Shown here in pieces: positions 27,455 through 36,547 of a stretch of 64,000 bases of DNA. Source of the stretch: Georgenia muralis (lineage in GTDB: Bacteria; Actinomycetota; Actinomycetes; Actinomycetales; Actinomycetaceae); the NCBI RefSeq assembly GCF_003814705.1, contig NZ_RKRA01000001.1, positions 2,294,001 through 2,358,000 on the forward strand. Reading direction: 5' to 3'. The notes beneath the pieces were generated by a model that had not been told where the DNA came from, ran no database searches, and saw only the letters and a program-made list of their open reading frames with translations. Both the position numbers and the translations under genes were made by a program. Numbering within the stretch: position 1 is the stretch's first letter; every line of letters begins with the position of its first letter.

Positions 27455-27651
27455 TGGTCCCCCTCCGGCGTTGCGACCGGACCATCATGGCCTACCCGGC
27501 GGATCTCTCGCCGGGACCCCGGTCCGGGTCACCGTCCGACCGGGACGTCGCCGGCGCCGTCGCCGGCGGCGGCAGCAGCGCGCGGGCCGCGGCGCGCCCG
27601 GCCTCGTGCGCGACACCCGCGCGCCTGCCGGGCCGGGCGGACGGCCGACCC

Positions 27652-27657
27652 TAGCCT
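27652..27657 (+). promoter_or_regulatory. -10 box TAGCCT for the acyltransferase
   Basis: TAGCCT is followed by a leader of about 25 nt with a strong ribosome site GGGGAGG (27677-27683) before ATG 27689. This promoter is of the ordinary leadered kind. Confidence 0.5.
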
Positions 27658-27688
27658 GGGACCCGTCGGGCAGTCCGGGGAGGCGCGC

Positions 27689-29680
27689 ATGGCCACGCAG
27701 GTCCAGGAGCGACGCCCGCGCCCGACCGGGGCCGCCGACCGTGCGCTCCGCCGTGGCGCCGGGCGCATCGAGGGGCTCGACGGGCTGCGGGCGCTGGCGA
27801 TCGCGGCGGTCCTGCTCTACCACCTGCGGCCGGAGTCCCTCCCGGGCGGCTACCTGGGCGTCGACGTGTTCTTCGTCGTGTCCGGCTTCCTCATCACCAC
27901 CCTGCTGCTGCGTGAGCTCGACGACCGGGGCCGCATCGACCTGCCGCGGTTCTGGGTGCGGCGCGCCCGCCGGCTGCTGCCCGCGCTCGTCGCGGTCGTC
28001 GTGGTGACCATCCCCGCCGCGTGGCTGGCCGGGACGGACCTGCTCGTCGGGATCGGCCGGCAGGCGCTGGGGGCGCTGACCTTCTCGAGCAACTGGCTCG
28101 AGATCGCGGCCGGCTCGTCCTACTTCACGGCCACCGCGCCGCAGCTCTTCGTCAACTTCTGGTCGCTGGCGGTGGAGGAGCAGTTCTACCTCCTGTGGCC
28201 CCTGCTGCTCGCTCTCGTCGTCGCCGCCACGTCCACCGCGCGGACCCGGGCCCGGATCGCCCTCGGCGCGGCGGGGGCGTCCGCCCTGGCGATGGCCCTG
28301 CTGCACACCCCCGGGGCGGACGCGACCCGCGTCTACTACGGCACCGACACCCACGCGTTCGGCCTCATGATCGGCGCGGCCCTCGCCTTCGCCCTCTCCG
28401 GCGGCCCGTTGCCGGCCGCTGCCCGGCGGTGGGCGGGACCGGCCGTCCTGGTCGCCCTGGCGGGGCTCGTGGCGCTCATGCTGACCCTGCGCCAGTCCGG
28501 ACCGCTGACCTTCCGCGGCGGGATCCTCCTCGCGAGCCTGCTGACCGCCGTCCTCGTCGCGGGGCTGCTGGCGCCGACCGGACCGTACCGCTGGCTCATG
28601 CGGCTCCGGCCGCTGGAGTGGCTGGGGCAGCGCTCCTACGGCATCTACCTGTGGCACTGGCCGGTCATCCTCGTCCTGGCCCAGGCGATCCCCACCGCGC
28701 ACGACTCGGCCGCGCACTGGGGCGTGCGGGGGCTGTCCCTCGCCGTGACCCTCGTCCTGGCCGCGGCCTCGTTCCGGTGGCTCGAGGGGCCGGTCCGCCA
28801 GCACGGGTTCCGCCACAGCCTGCGCCGCGCGGCCGCCGCCCTGCGGAGTCCGCTGCGGGGACGGCGCGTCCTGGCCCGGGCCGGCGCCGGCGCCGGCGTG
28901 GCCCTCGTCCTCGCCTCGGGTGCCGCCGTCGCCGTGGCTCCCGAGCGCTCGCAGACCCAGGCCGCGATCGAGGCGGCACAGGCGGAGGTGGACGCCTCGG
29001 CGGAGGAGGCCGAGGTGGTCGAGGTGGTCGAGGCCGACCGCTCGATGCCGACCGGGGAGGAGATCACCGGGTTCGGCGACTCGATCGTGGTCACCAGCAA
29101 GGACGGGCTGGAGCACCGCTTCCCCGGGATCATGCTGGACGCGCGCTCGATCCTGCAGTGGCCCGACGGCGAGCGGGCCGTGCGGGCCCGCCTCGCCGAG
29201 GGGACGGTGCGCCGGGCGGTCTTCCTCGACTACGGCACGAACGCCGGTGTCACCGACGAGGCCCTGGTGCGGCGTGTGCTGGACTCCCTCGGTCCCGACC
29301 GGATGATCGTCGTGGTGAACCTGTACGGCGGCAGCGCCTGGGTGCCGGAGGCGAACGCCACCCTCGCCCGGATCGTGGCCGGCTACCCCAACGCGGTCGT
29401 GGCCGACTGGCACGCGGCCATCTCCGCCCGGCCCGAGCTCCTCCAGTCCGATGCGACCCACCCCGGGATCGAGGGGGCGCACCTGTACGCCTCGGTCGTC
29501 GAGAAGGCCTTCGCCGAGCTGTCCGAGCGGCTCACCGGCGTGCCCGTGACCCTGGCGGGCGAGCCCGGCGACGCCCCCGCGGTGCAGCCGACGGGCGACC
29601 CTGCGGAGGAGGCCTCCGTGAGCCCGGGGTCGGAGGCCGTCGATGCGGCCGGCGGCGAGACGGTGGCCCCGCCGGGGTGA
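27689..29680 (+). CDS. OatA-like membrane O-acyltransferase with SGNH domain
   Basis: 663 residues. The N-terminal acyltransferase_3 domain (about 25-390) has roughly ten helices. It contains [19 protein letters not shown] with the conserved His, [18 protein letters not shown], the R-rich [11 protein letters not shown], and [16 protein letters not shown] final helix near residue 410 leads to an extracytoplasmic SGNH-type domain (about 440-630) with GFGDSIVV (block I), DYGTNAG (block III) and DATHPG (catalytic Asp/His). This fusion is typical of peptidoglycan or surface-polysaccharide O-acetyltransferases. A Pro/Ala/Glu-rich tail ends it. The substrate is unknown. No partner genes are adjacent. 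Confidence 0.9.
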   Translation: MATQVQERRPRPTGAADRALRRGAGRIEGLDGLRALAIAAVLLYHLRPESLPGGYLGVDVFFVVSGFLITTLLLRELDDRGRIDLPRFWVRRARRLLPALVAVVVVTIPAAWLAGTDLLVGIGRQALGALTFSSNWLEIAAGSSYFTATAPQLFVNFWSLAVEEQFYLLWPLLLALVVAATSTARTRARIALGAAGASALAMALLHTPGADATRVYYGTDTHAFGLMIGAALAFALSGGPLPAAARRWAGPAVLVALAGLVALMLTLRQSGPLTFRGGILLASLLTAVLVAGLLAPTGPYRWLMRLRPLEWLGQRSYGIYLWHWPVILVLAQAIPTAHDSAAHWGVRGLSLAVTLVLAAASFRWLEGPVRQHGFRHSLRRAAAALRSPLRGRRVLARAGAGAGVALVLASGAAVAVAPERSQTQAAIEAAQAEVDASAEEAEVVEVVEADRSMPTGEEITGFGDSIVVTSKDGLEHRFPGIMLDARSILQWPDGERAVRARLAEGTVRRAVFLDYGTNAGVTDEALVRRVLDSLGPDRMIVVVNLYGGSAWVPEANATLARIVAGYPNAVVADWHAAISARPELLQSDATHPGIEGAHLYASVVEKAFAELSERLTGVPVTLAGEPGDAPAVQPTGDPAEEASVSPGSEAVDAAGGETVAPPG

Positions 29681-29710
29681 GACCCGCGCCACGGCGCGGT
29701 AGTCTTCCCC

Positions 29711-29736
29711 GAGATGTCTTGACGTCGAGGCATCTC
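29711..29736 (+). promoter_or_regulatory. Putative TCA operator before sucC
   Basis: The near-palindrome TCTTGACGTCGAGG (29717-29730) is flanked by GAGATG and CATCTC, which extend the dyad. A -10-like TAGTCT is at 29700-29705. The same 14-nt word recurs before icd and mdh. Confidence 0.55.
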
Positions 29737-29763
29737 GCCATGTCAACGGAAGGACGCAGTCGG

Positions 29764-30930
29764 GTGGATCTCTTCGAGTACCAGGCTCGGGACGTTTTCG
29801 AGAAGCACGGGGTCCCCGTGCTGCGCGGGGTCGTCGCGACGACACCGGCCGAGGCGCGCGCCGCGGCGGAGCAGCTGGGCGGCGGCACGGTTGTCGTCAA
29901 GGCGCAGGTCAAGACGGGCGGGCGCGGCAAGGCCGGCGGCGTCAAGCTCGCCCACAGCCCCGAGGAGGCGCAGGCCCGGGCGGCCGAGATCCTCGGCATG
30001 GACATCAAGGGCCACACCGTCCACCGTGTGATGATCGCCGAGGGCGCCCGGATCGCGGAGGAGTACTACTTCTCCGTGCTGCTGGACCGCAGCGAGCGGC
30101 GCTACCTCGCCATGGCCTCGGTCGAGGGCGGCGTGGAGATCGAGCAGCTCGCCGTCGAGCGCCCGGAGGCGCTCGCGCGCGTCGCGGTCGACCCGACGGT
30201 GGGGATCGACGCGGCCAAGGCCGCGGAGATCGCGGCGCAGGCCGGGTTCGCGCCCGAGCTCGCCGACGAGGTCGCCGCCGTCTTCCAGAAGCTCTGGACG
30301 GTCTACACCGAGGAGGACGCCACCCTCGTCGAGGTCAACCCGCTCGTACGCACCGAGGACGGCGCGGTCATCGCGCTCGACGGCAAGGTCACCCTGGACG
30401 AGAACGCGGCGTTCCGGCACCCCGACCACGCCGACCTCGTCGACCGGGCGGCCACCGACCCCCTCGAGGCCCGGGCCAAGGAGCTCGACCTCAACTACGT
30501 CAAGCTCGACGGCGAGGTCGGCATCATCGGCAACGGCGCCGGGCTGGTGATGTCCACCCTCGACGTCGTCGCCTACGCCGGCGAGGCCCACGGGGTCAAG
30601 CCCGCCAACTTCCTCGACATCGGCGGCGGCGCCAACGCCCAGGTGATGGCCAACGGCCTCGACGTCATCCTCGGCGACCCCCAGGTGAAGTCGGTGTTCG
30701 TCAACGTCTTCGGCGGGATCACCGCGTGCGACGAGGTCGCGACGGGCATCGTCAAGGCTCTGGAGATCCTCGGCGACAAGGAGAACAAGCCCCTCGTGGT
30801 GCGCCTGGACGGGAACAACGTGGAGGCCGGCCGCAAGATCCTCGCCGACGCCGCCCACCCCCTCGTCACGCTGGTCGCCACCATGGACGACGCCGCGGCC
30901 AAGGCCGCCGAGCTCGCCGCCGCGAAGTAA
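29764..30930 (+). CDS. sucC: Succinyl-CoA synthetase (ADP-forming), beta subunit
   Basis: 388 residues, an ATP-grasp subunit that binds nucleotide and couples succinyl-CoA cleavage to ATP formation in the TCA cycle. It opens [20 protein letters not shown], the family N-terminus, which decides for the GTG at 29764 behind GGAAGGA rather than the ATG at 29740. Seen: [24 protein letters not shown] (metal site) and the C-terminal LDIGGGA and [10 protein letters not shown]. sucD follows after 9 bp. A motif shared with icd and mdh precedes it. Confidence 0.96.
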   Translation: MDLFEYQARDVFEKHGVPVLRGVVATTPAEARAAAEQLGGGTVVVKAQVKTGGRGKAGGVKLAHSPEEAQARAAEILGMDIKGHTVHRVMIAEGARIAEEYYFSVLLDRSERRYLAMASVEGGVEIEQLAVERPEALARVAVDPTVGIDAAKAAEIAAQAGFAPELADEVAAVFQKLWTVYTEEDATLVEVNPLVRTEDGAVIALDGKVTLDENAAFRHPDHADLVDRAATDPLEARAKELDLNYVKLDGEVGIIGNGAGLVMSTLDVVAYAGEAHGVKPANFLDIGGGANAQVMANGLDVILGDPQVKSVFVNVFGGITACDEVATGIVKALEILGDKENKPLVVRLDGNNVEAGRKILADAAHPLVTLVATMDDAAAKAAELAAAK

Positions 30931-30939
30931 GGAACCCCC

Positions 30940-31860
30940 ATGTCGATCCTCCTCAGCTCCTCCTCCAAGGTCCTCGTCCAGGGTATGACGGGCGCGATGG
31001 GCCAGATCCACACCAGCCGCATGCTCGACGCCGGAACCCGGATCGTCGGCGGGGTCAACCCGCGCAAGGCGGGCACCGCCGTCGACTTCGACGTCCAACC
31101 CACCGGTCCCGGCGCGGAGACCCGGCAGGCCGGCACCGTCTCGGTCCCGGTCTTCGGCTCGGTCGCCGAGGCCCGCGAGGCCACCGGCGCCGACGTCTCG
31201 GTCATCTTCGTCCCGCCGGCCCACACCAAGGCCGCCGTCATCGAGGCCGTCGACGCCGGCGTGCCGCTGGTGGTCATCATCACCGAGGGCGTGCCCGTCA
31301 AGGACACCGCCGAGTTCTTCACCTACGCCCGCACCAAGGGTGTGCGCCTCATCGGCCCGAACTGCCCGGGCATCATCACCCCCGGCCAGTCGAACGTGGG
31401 CATCACCCCGGCCAACATCACCGGTCCGGGGCGGATCGGGCTCGTCTCGAAGTCCGGCACCCTGACCTACCAGATGATGTACGAGCTCTCCGACATCGGG
31501 TTCACCACGTGCATCGGCATCGGTGGCGACCCGATCATCGGCACCACCCACATCGACGCCCTCGAGGCGTTCGAGGCGGACCCGGAGACCGAGCTCATCG
31601 TCATGATCGGCGAGATCGGCGGCGACGCCGAGGAGCGCGCGGCCGCCTACATCAAGGAGCACGTGACCAAGCCGGTGGTGGGCTACGTCGCCGGCTTCAC
31701 GGCACCGGAGGGCAAGACGATGGGCCACGCCGGCGCCATCGTCTCGGGATCCTCCGGCACCGCCGAGGCCAAGAAGGTCGCCCTCGAGGCGGCCGGGGTC
31801 AAGGTCGGCAAGACGCCGTCCGAGACCGCGCGCCTGGCCCGTGAGCTGCTCGGCGCCTGA
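30940..31860 (+). CDS. sucD: Succinyl-CoA synthetase, alpha subunit
   Basis: 306 residues. The CoA-binding Rossmann domain begins [19 protein letters not shown], and the CoA-site GGVNPRKAG follows. [11 protein letters not shown] is present near residue 140, and the phosphohistidine loop is GHAGAIVSG near residue 264. With SucC it forms the enzyme that makes ATP from succinyl-CoA. It lies 9 bp after sucC in the same operon and is closed by a strong hairpin. Confidence 0.97.
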   Translation: MSILLSSSSKVLVQGMTGAMGQIHTSRMLDAGTRIVGGVNPRKAGTAVDFDVQPTGPGAETRQAGTVSVPVFGSVAEAREATGADVSVIFVPPAHTKAAVIEAVDAGVPLVVIITEGVPVKDTAEFFTYARTKGVRLIGPNCPGIITPGQSNVGITPANITGPGRIGLVSKSGTLTYQMMYELSDIGFTTCIGIGGDPIIGTTHIDALEAFEADPETELIVMIGEIGGDAEERAAAYIKEHVTKPVVGYVAGFTAPEGKTMGHAGAIVSGSSGTAEAKKVALEAAGVKVGKTPSETARLARELLGA

Positions 31861-31875
31861 GGCCCGCCCCCCCGC

Positions 31876-31907
31876 GACGGCGGTCGCCCCTCCGGGCGGC
31901 CGCCGTC
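31876..31907 (+). terminator. Hairpin terminator after sucCD
   Basis: A 14-bp stem with one G-T pair (31876-31889 with 31894-31907) and a 4-nt loop starts 15 nt after the sucD stop. Confidence 0.75.
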
Positions 31908-31975
31908 CGCCGCGAGTTCCGACACGCCGGGCGCGCACCACCGTCCCGTGCCGCGCAGGCCGGACGATAGGGAAG

Positions 31976-33520
31976 GTGACCACCACCGACACACGCCCGC
32001 CGGTCGTCATCGACGTGCCCGGGCCCCAGCGCGTCCGCGCCCTGCCGGAGGGCTGGCTGCGCGGCCTCGTCGCCGGCGGCGAGGCCGCCGTGCTCAGCTG
32101 GCTCACCGTGGTCGTGCCCGCGGTCGCGACCTACATCGCCACCGCGGCCGCCCCCGCGCTGGGGGAGGCGTCCTGGCAGGGGGCCGCCCGCACCGGCACC
32201 TCGCTGTGGCTCCTGGGCCACGGCGGGCGGCTCGACGTCGGCGGCGGGACGGTCGTCTCGCTGGTGCCGCTCGGTGTCGCGCTGCTCTCCCTCGCCCTCG
32301 TGCACGTCTCGACCCGCCGGATGCGGCTGACCTCGGTGGCCGCCGCCGCCCTCGTGCCGGTCGGCTACGTCGGGGCGACCGCGCTGCTCTCCCTCGCCGC
32401 CGCGGTCCCCGCCGGACGGGCCGGCGCCCTGGCCGGCGCCGCTCTCGTGGCGGTCACCGGGGCCGCCGCCGCGGCCGCCCGCGACGACCTCGTGCTCCCG
32501 GCCTCAGGCCGGGTCGACGGCGCCGTGCGCGACGGTCTCCTCGCAGCGCTGTGGTCCCTCGCCGCGCTGGCCGCGGCGTCCGTCGTCCTGGGGGCCGTCG
32601 CCGTCGTGGCGGGCTGGGACCGGATCGTCATGATCCAGCAGTCCTACGGCACCGACGTCGTCAGCACCGTGGTGCTCGTGGGCGCCCAGCTCGTCTACGT
32701 GCCCACCGCGCTCGTCTGGGCGCTGGCGTGGATCGCCGGGCCCGGCTTCGCCGTCGGGGCGGGCACCCACTTCGCTGCGGCCTCCGTCCAGACGGCCCCG
32801 CTCCCGGCGGTCCCGCTCCTGGGGGCCCTGCCCTCACCCGGCTCGCCCGGCCAGGGCTGGGTGGCGGTCCTGCCGGTCGTCGTGGGCCTGGCGGCCGGGG
32901 TGTGGCTGCTGCGCAGGGAGCGGGAGCGCGGTCTGCGCGACGCCGCCGCCGCGGCCCTGCTGGCCGGCGCCGGCACCGCCGCGGTGGTGCTCCTGCTCGC
33001 GGCGGCCGCGTCCGGCTCGGTGGGCCCGGGACGGCTGGCCACGGTCGGGCCGGACCCCGTTCTCCTCGCGGCCACCGTCCTCGCCGAGGTCGGTGGCGCC
33101 GCCCTCCTCATGGTCCTGGCGGCGCACCCGCGCACCCGTGCCGCGCTCGGCGCGGGCGGGAGCGCGGCGTGGCAGCGGGTCGAGGAGCACCGGGCGGCCC
33201 GCACCGACCGGCGGGAGGCGGTGCCCGCCGTCGCCGGTCCGAGCCGCACCCCCGACGGCCCGCGCCGCGCCGACGACGGCCCGAGCCGCGCCCCGGCCGG
33301 TCCGCGCCGCGCCGACGACGGCCCGACGGTCCCCGGCCGGCCGGCCCCCGACCCGTCGGTCAAGGCGGCGGCGGGTCCGGACGGTGGGGCGCCGCGGCCG
33401 CCGGTGTGGGCCCGGCTCGACACGCCCCCGGCCCCGACCGACGCCGGAGCGGAGCCGCAGGCCCCGGACGGCGGTCGCTGGTCCGGCCCGCGGCTGAGCC
33501 AGTGGTCGGCCACGCCGTAG
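31976..33520 (+). CDS. perM: DUF6350 family membrane protein, PerM-like
   Basis: 514 residues: about ten predicted membrane helices (residues 28-390), then a Pro/Ala/Arg-rich cytoplasmic tail with a repeated GPRRADDGP unit. Order and neighbours (sucC, sucD, this gene, purN, purH) match the Mycobacterium tuberculosis region around Rv0951-Rv0957, where Rv0955 is PerM, a membrane protein linked to cell division and chronic infection. The gene name rests on synteny plus shape. The GTG at 31976 gives an N-terminus TTTDTRPPVVIDVPG. It begins about 70 bp after the sucD terminator, so it likely has its own promoter. Confidence 0.78.
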   Translation: MTTTDTRPPVVIDVPGPQRVRALPEGWLRGLVAGGEAAVLSWLTVVVPAVATYIATAAAPALGEASWQGAARTGTSLWLLGHGGRLDVGGGTVVSLVPLGVALLSLALVHVSTRRMRLTSVAAAALVPVGYVGATALLSLAAAVPAGRAGALAGAALVAVTGAAAAAARDDLVLPASGRVDGAVRDGLLAALWSLAALAAASVVLGAVAVVAGWDRIVMIQQSYGTDVVSTVVLVGAQLVYVPTALVWALAWIAGPGFAVGAGTHFAAASVQTAPLPAVPLLGALPSPGSPGQGWVAVLPVVVGLAAGVWLLRRERERGLRDAAAAALLAGAGTAAVVLLLAAAASGSVGPGRLATVGPDPVLLAATVLAEVGGAALLMVLAAHPRTRAALGAGGSAAWQRVEEHRAARTDRREAVPAVAGPSRTPDGPRRADDGPSRAPAGPRRADDGPTVPGRPAPDPSVKAAAGPDGGAPRPPVWARLDTPPAPTDAGAEPQAPDGGRWSGPRLSQWSATP

Positions 33521-33536
33521 CTCCCCTGGGCGGCTG

Positions 33537-33947
33537 CTACCCCACACCGAGCCGGTCGCCCAGCGCGTTCTCGAGCTGAGCGCGGCAGCGGTCCTGCGCC
33601 TGCTCGGTCAGGGCCGACCGCACGCACCGCCCGTACCGGTCGTACTCGTCCCAGAACACGGCCTGCGTGAGCGAGGTGGCGCTCAGGACCCCGGCGAGGA
33701 CGAGAGCCGCCACGAGCGCGGGCCGCAGGGCGCGACCGGCGCGGGCGCGCCTCAGCCGCGCCAGCGCGACCACGCCGAGGACCAGCGCGGCGAGGCAGAT
33801 GACACCCGAGAGCAACGGGTAGGGCCAGGGGAGGGCGACCACCCCCAGGCCGACACCGAGGAGCAGGGTCGCGCCGAACGCGCGGACCCACCCCATGGCG
33901 CGCGCCCGGTCCGCGTCGGTCTGCTCGGGCGGGCGTGCGGCGGCCAT
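33537..33947 (-). CDS. Small three-helix membrane protein, function unknown
   Basis: 136 residues with three predicted helices (about 22-40, 42-62, 77-96) and a C-terminal domain of about 40 residues carrying two cysteines (YGRCVRSAL and QDRCRAQL). That tail resembles the end of the DUF4190 protein at 48 kb (EQCVEVYQDDPAGLQRCLEDI), with the same Cys spacing class. It is inserted in antisense between perM and purN, and only 39 bp separate its start from purN. Function is unknown. Confidence 0.7.
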   Translation of the reverse strand: MAAARPPEQTDADRARAMGWVRAFGATLLLGVGLGVVALPWPYPLLSGVICLAALVLGVVALARLRRARAGRALRPALVAALVLAGVLSATSLTQAVFWDEYDRYGRCVRSALTEQAQDRCRAQLENALGDRLGVG

Positions 33948-33973
33948 GCGCCCATCATCGCCCAGGAGGGCAC

Positions 33974-33979
33974 TACGCT
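33974..33979 (+). promoter_or_regulatory. -10 box TACGCT, leaderless start of purN
   Basis: TACGCT lies 7 nt before the purN GTG at 33987 with no ribosome site. Confidence 0.6.
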
Positions 33980-33986
33980 CGCGCAG

Positions 33987-34628
33987 GTGAGCGCCCCCCA
34001 CGTCACCGAGCCCGCCGGACGGCCGGCCCGGCTGGTCGTCCTCGTCTCCGGCGGCGGCTCGAACCTCGCCGCCCTGCTCGACGCCGCCGCCGACCCCTCG
34101 TACGGGGCGTCCGTCGTCGCCGTCGGCGCGGACCGTGACGGCACCGGTGGCGTCGCGATGGCGCGCGAGGCCGGCATCGCCACCTTCGTCTGCCGGGTGG
34201 GTGACCACGCCGACCGGGGACGGTGGGACGCGGCGCTGACCGCTGCCGTGGCCGAGCACGAGCCCGACCTCGTCATCTCCGCGGGCTTCCTCAAGCTCTG
34301 CGGCCCCCGGTTCATGGCGGCCTTCGCCGGGCGCTACGTCAACACCCACAACTCCCTCCTGCCCGCCTTCCCCGGCATCCACGGACCGCGCGACGCCCTC
34401 GAGTACGGCGTGCGCATCGCCGGCGCGACGCTGTTCTTCGTCGACGAGGGCGTGGACACCGGGGTCATCGTGGCGCAGGTGGCCGTGCCGGTCCTCGACG
34501 ACGACGACGTCGAGACCCTCACCGAGAGGATCAAGGTCGCCGAACGGGCGCAGCTCGTCGAGCAGGTCGGCCGGCTCGCCCGCGAGGGCTGGCACATCGA
34601 GGGCCGCAAGGTCCGGCCTGGTCGCTGA
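33987..34628 (+). CDS. purN: Phosphoribosylglycinamide formyltransferase
   Basis: 213 residues. It transfers a formyl group from 10-formyl-tetrahydrofolate to GAR, the third step of purine synthesis. Seen: the phosphate-binding [16 protein letters not shown] at the N-terminus, the catalytic region [15 protein letters not shown] near residue 115, and [12 protein letters not shown] with the catalytic Asp near 150. In many homologues HPSLLPAF stands where this has HNSLLPAF. It is followed by a riboswitch and purH. Confidence 0.95.
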   Translation: MSAPHVTEPAGRPARLVVLVSGGGSNLAALLDAAADPSYGASVVAVGADRDGTGGVAMAREAGIATFVCRVGDHADRGRWDAALTAAVAEHEPDLVISAGFLKLCGPRFMAAFAGRYVNTHNSLLPAFPGIHGPRDALEYGVRIAGATLFFVDEGVDTGVIVAQVAVPVLDDDDVETLTERIKVAERAQLVEQVGRLAREGWHIEGRKVRPGR

Positions 34629-34667
34629 TCGGCCGGTGGTGGCCCGCCGGCCCCGAGCGGGCCACGG

Positions 34668-34673
34668 TAGGAT
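34668..34673 (+). promoter_or_regulatory. -10 box TAGGAT for the purH transcript
   Basis: TAGGAT is about 7 nt before the predicted 5' end of the ZTP aptamer, placing the start of transcription just before it. Confidence 0.55.
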
Positions 34674-34679
34674 GGTCCC

Positions 34680-34784
34680 GGCCGTGACTGGCGAGCCAGG
34701 TGGAGACCACCACCGGGGAGCGGCCGCAGTCCCCTGCTGGAGCACCGCGCGCCTGGGTGCCTGGGTCGGGTGCCCCGTGCACCC
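34680..34784 (+). ncRNA. ZTP (pfl) riboswitch upstream of purH
   Basis: The conserved elements are in order: GACTGGCG (34686-34693), a hairpin GGTGG/CCACC, CCACCGGGGAGCG, and the second conserved block CGCCTGGG (34751-34758) whose CGCC can pair with the first GGCG as the pseudoknot. The same series precedes glyA. ZTP/pfl RNAs sense the purine alarmone ZTP/ZMP and turn on one-carbon and purine genes. Downstream, GGGTGC (34768-34773) pairs with GCACCC (34779-34784); an alternative GGGTGC at 34755-34760 inside the aptamer competes for the same partner, which could be the switch. purH consumes ZMP itself, so the logic fits. Confidence 0.88.
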
Positions 34785-34812
34785 TGTTCGCGCCGTCGAC
34801 CCAGGAGTGACC

Positions 34813-36480
34813 ATGACCACGCAGCCCGCCGCCCAGACCGACCGTGTGCCCCTGCGCCGCGCCCTCGTCTCGGTCTACGACAAGTCCGGTCTGGAGGACC
34901 TCGCCGGCGCCCTGCACGCCGCGGGGGTGGAGATCGTCTCCACCGGCTCCACGGCCGCCCGCATCGCCGCCGCCGGCGTGCCCGTCACCGGTGTCGAGGA
35001 GGTCACCGGCTTCCCGGAGTGCCTGGACGGGCGGGTCAAGACGCTGCACCCGCGCGTCCACGCCGGGATCCTCGCCGACCGGCGCAAGGCCGGGCACCGG
35101 GAGCAGCTCGACGCCCTCGGTGTCGCCCCCTTCGACCTCGTGGTGGTCAACCTCTACCCGTTCACCGCCACCGTGGCCTCGGGCGGCGGTCCCGACGAGT
35201 GCGTCGAGCAGATCGACATCGGCGGTCCCACCATGGTGCGCGCCGCCGCCAAGAACCACCCCTCGGTCGCCGTCGTGGTGGACCCGGCCCGCTACGGCGA
35301 GGTCGCCCGCGCCGCCGCGGAGGGCGGGTTCACCCTGGCCGAGCGCCGGGCGCTCGCGGCCGCGGCCTTCCGCCACACCGCCACCTACGACGTCGCCGTC
35401 GCCTCGTGGATGGGCAACGTCCTCACCGCCGACGACGAGGTCGACGGGACGGCCACCGGATTCGCCGGGTGGATCGGAGCCACGTGGGACCGCCGGGCGG
35501 TGCTGCGCTACGGCGAGAACCCCCACCAGCGGGCCGCGCTCTACACCGACGCTCACGGCCCCGTGGGGCTCGCGCAGGCCGAGCAGCTGCACGGCAAGGC
35601 GATGAGCTACAACAACTACGTCGACGGCGACGCCGCCTGGCGCGCCGCGCACGACCACGACCAGCCGGCCGTGGCGATCATCAAGCACAACAACCCCTGC
35701 GGGATCGCGGTCGGCGGGGACGTCGCCGAGGCGCACCGCCGTGCCCACGCCTGCGACCCCGTCTCCGCCTACGGCGGCGTCATCGCGGCCAACCGGCCGG
35801 TGACCGCCGAGATGGCCCGGCAGGTGGCCGAGGTCTTCACCGAGGTCGTGCTCGCGCCGGGCTTCGAGCCCGAGGCCGTGGAGATCCTCGCCCGGAAGAA
35901 GAACATCCGGCTCCTGCGCGTCGACGGCGCCCCCGCGGCGGGTGTGGAGACCCGGCCCGTCAGCGGCGGGCTCCTCGTGCAGTCCGTGGACCGGGTCGAC
36001 GCCCCCGGCGACGACCCGGCCGGGTGGACCCTCGCCGCCGGCGAGCCGGCCGACGACGCCACCCTCGCCGACCTCGTCTTCGCCTGGCGCTCGGTCCGTG
36101 CGGCGCGGTCCAACGCGATCCTCCTCGCCCGCGACGGGGCCTCGGTGGGCGTGGGCATGGGCCAGGTCAACCGGGTGGACTCGTGCCGCCTGGCCGTCGA
36201 ACGGGCGAACACCCTGGGGGTCGGCGTCAGCAGCGACGTCGTGGGTGCGGGTGGGGCTCCGAGCACGTCGAGCGCCGGTGCCCCCGAGCGCTCCCGGGGC
36301 GCGGTGGCCGCCTCCGACGCGTTCTTCCCGTTCGCCGACGGTCTGCAGGTCCTCATCGACGCCGGGGTCCGCGCGGTCGTCCACCCCGGCGGCTCCGTCC
36401 GGGACGCCGAGGTCGTCGAGGCCGCCCGGGCCGCCGGGGTGACGATGTACCTCACCGGGACGCGCCACTTCGCCCACTGA
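34813..36480 (+). CDS. purH: Bifunctional AICAR formyltransferase / IMP cyclohydrolase
   Basis: 555 residues. It carries out the last two steps of IMP synthesis: formylation of AICAR (ZMP), then ring closure. The N-terminal cyclohydrolase (about 1-200) has [38 protein letters not shown] and NLYPF. The C-terminal transformylase contains [23 protein letters not shown] with the catalytic Lys/His pair, and [12 protein letters not shown] 20-residue Gly/Ser/Ala/Pro-rich insert (about 478-497) precedes ASDAFFPF. The ATG lies behind AGGAG. It is under a ZTP riboswitch. Confidence 0.97.
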   Translation: MTTQPAAQTDRVPLRRALVSVYDKSGLEDLAGALHAAGVEIVSTGSTAARIAAAGVPVTGVEEVTGFPECLDGRVKTLHPRVHAGILADRRKAGHREQLDALGVAPFDLVVVNLYPFTATVASGGGPDECVEQIDIGGPTMVRAAAKNHPSVAVVVDPARYGEVARAAAEGGFTLAERRALAAAAFRHTATYDVAVASWMGNVLTADDEVDGTATGFAGWIGATWDRRAVLRYGENPHQRAALYTDAHGPVGLAQAEQLHGKAMSYNNYVDGDAAWRAAHDHDQPAVAIIKHNNPCGIAVGGDVAEAHRRAHACDPVSAYGGVIAANRPVTAEMARQVAEVFTEVVLAPGFEPEAVEILARKKNIRLLRVDGAPAAGVETRPVSGGLLVQSVDRVDAPGDDPAGWTLAAGEPADDATLADLVFAWRSVRAARSNAILLARDGASVGVGMGQVNRVDSCRLAVERANTLGVGVSSDVVGAGGAPSTSSAGAPERSRGAVAASDAFFPFADGLQVLIDAGVRAVVHPGGSVRDAEVVEAARAAGVTMYLTGTRHFAH

Positions 36481-36497
36481 CGAGGTCCCGGGCGGGT

Positions 36498-36515
36498 GTC
36501 CGGCCCGGGCCGGAC
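36498..36515. terminator. 18-bp perfect palindrome between convergent genes
   Basis: GTCCGGCCCGGGCCGGAC is self-complementary over all 18 bases, and a GGGCCGGACGCCC word is then repeated immediately (36507-36532). The 67-bp spacer sits between the convergent purH and FAD oxidoreductase ends and probably terminates both. Several overlapping hairpins are possible. Confidence 0.6.
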
Positions 36516-36547
36516 GCCCGGGCCGGACGCCCGGCGTCCGGTCGGTG

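Noticed and set aside
25307-27688. Plus-strand frame open for over 2 kb ahead of the acyltransferase and running antisense to the phosphofructokinase
   Set aside because: It is the complement of a gene with clear motifs and has the His/Arg/Gly/Pro composition of a shadow frame; the acyltransferase begins at 27689 behind a good ribosome site.
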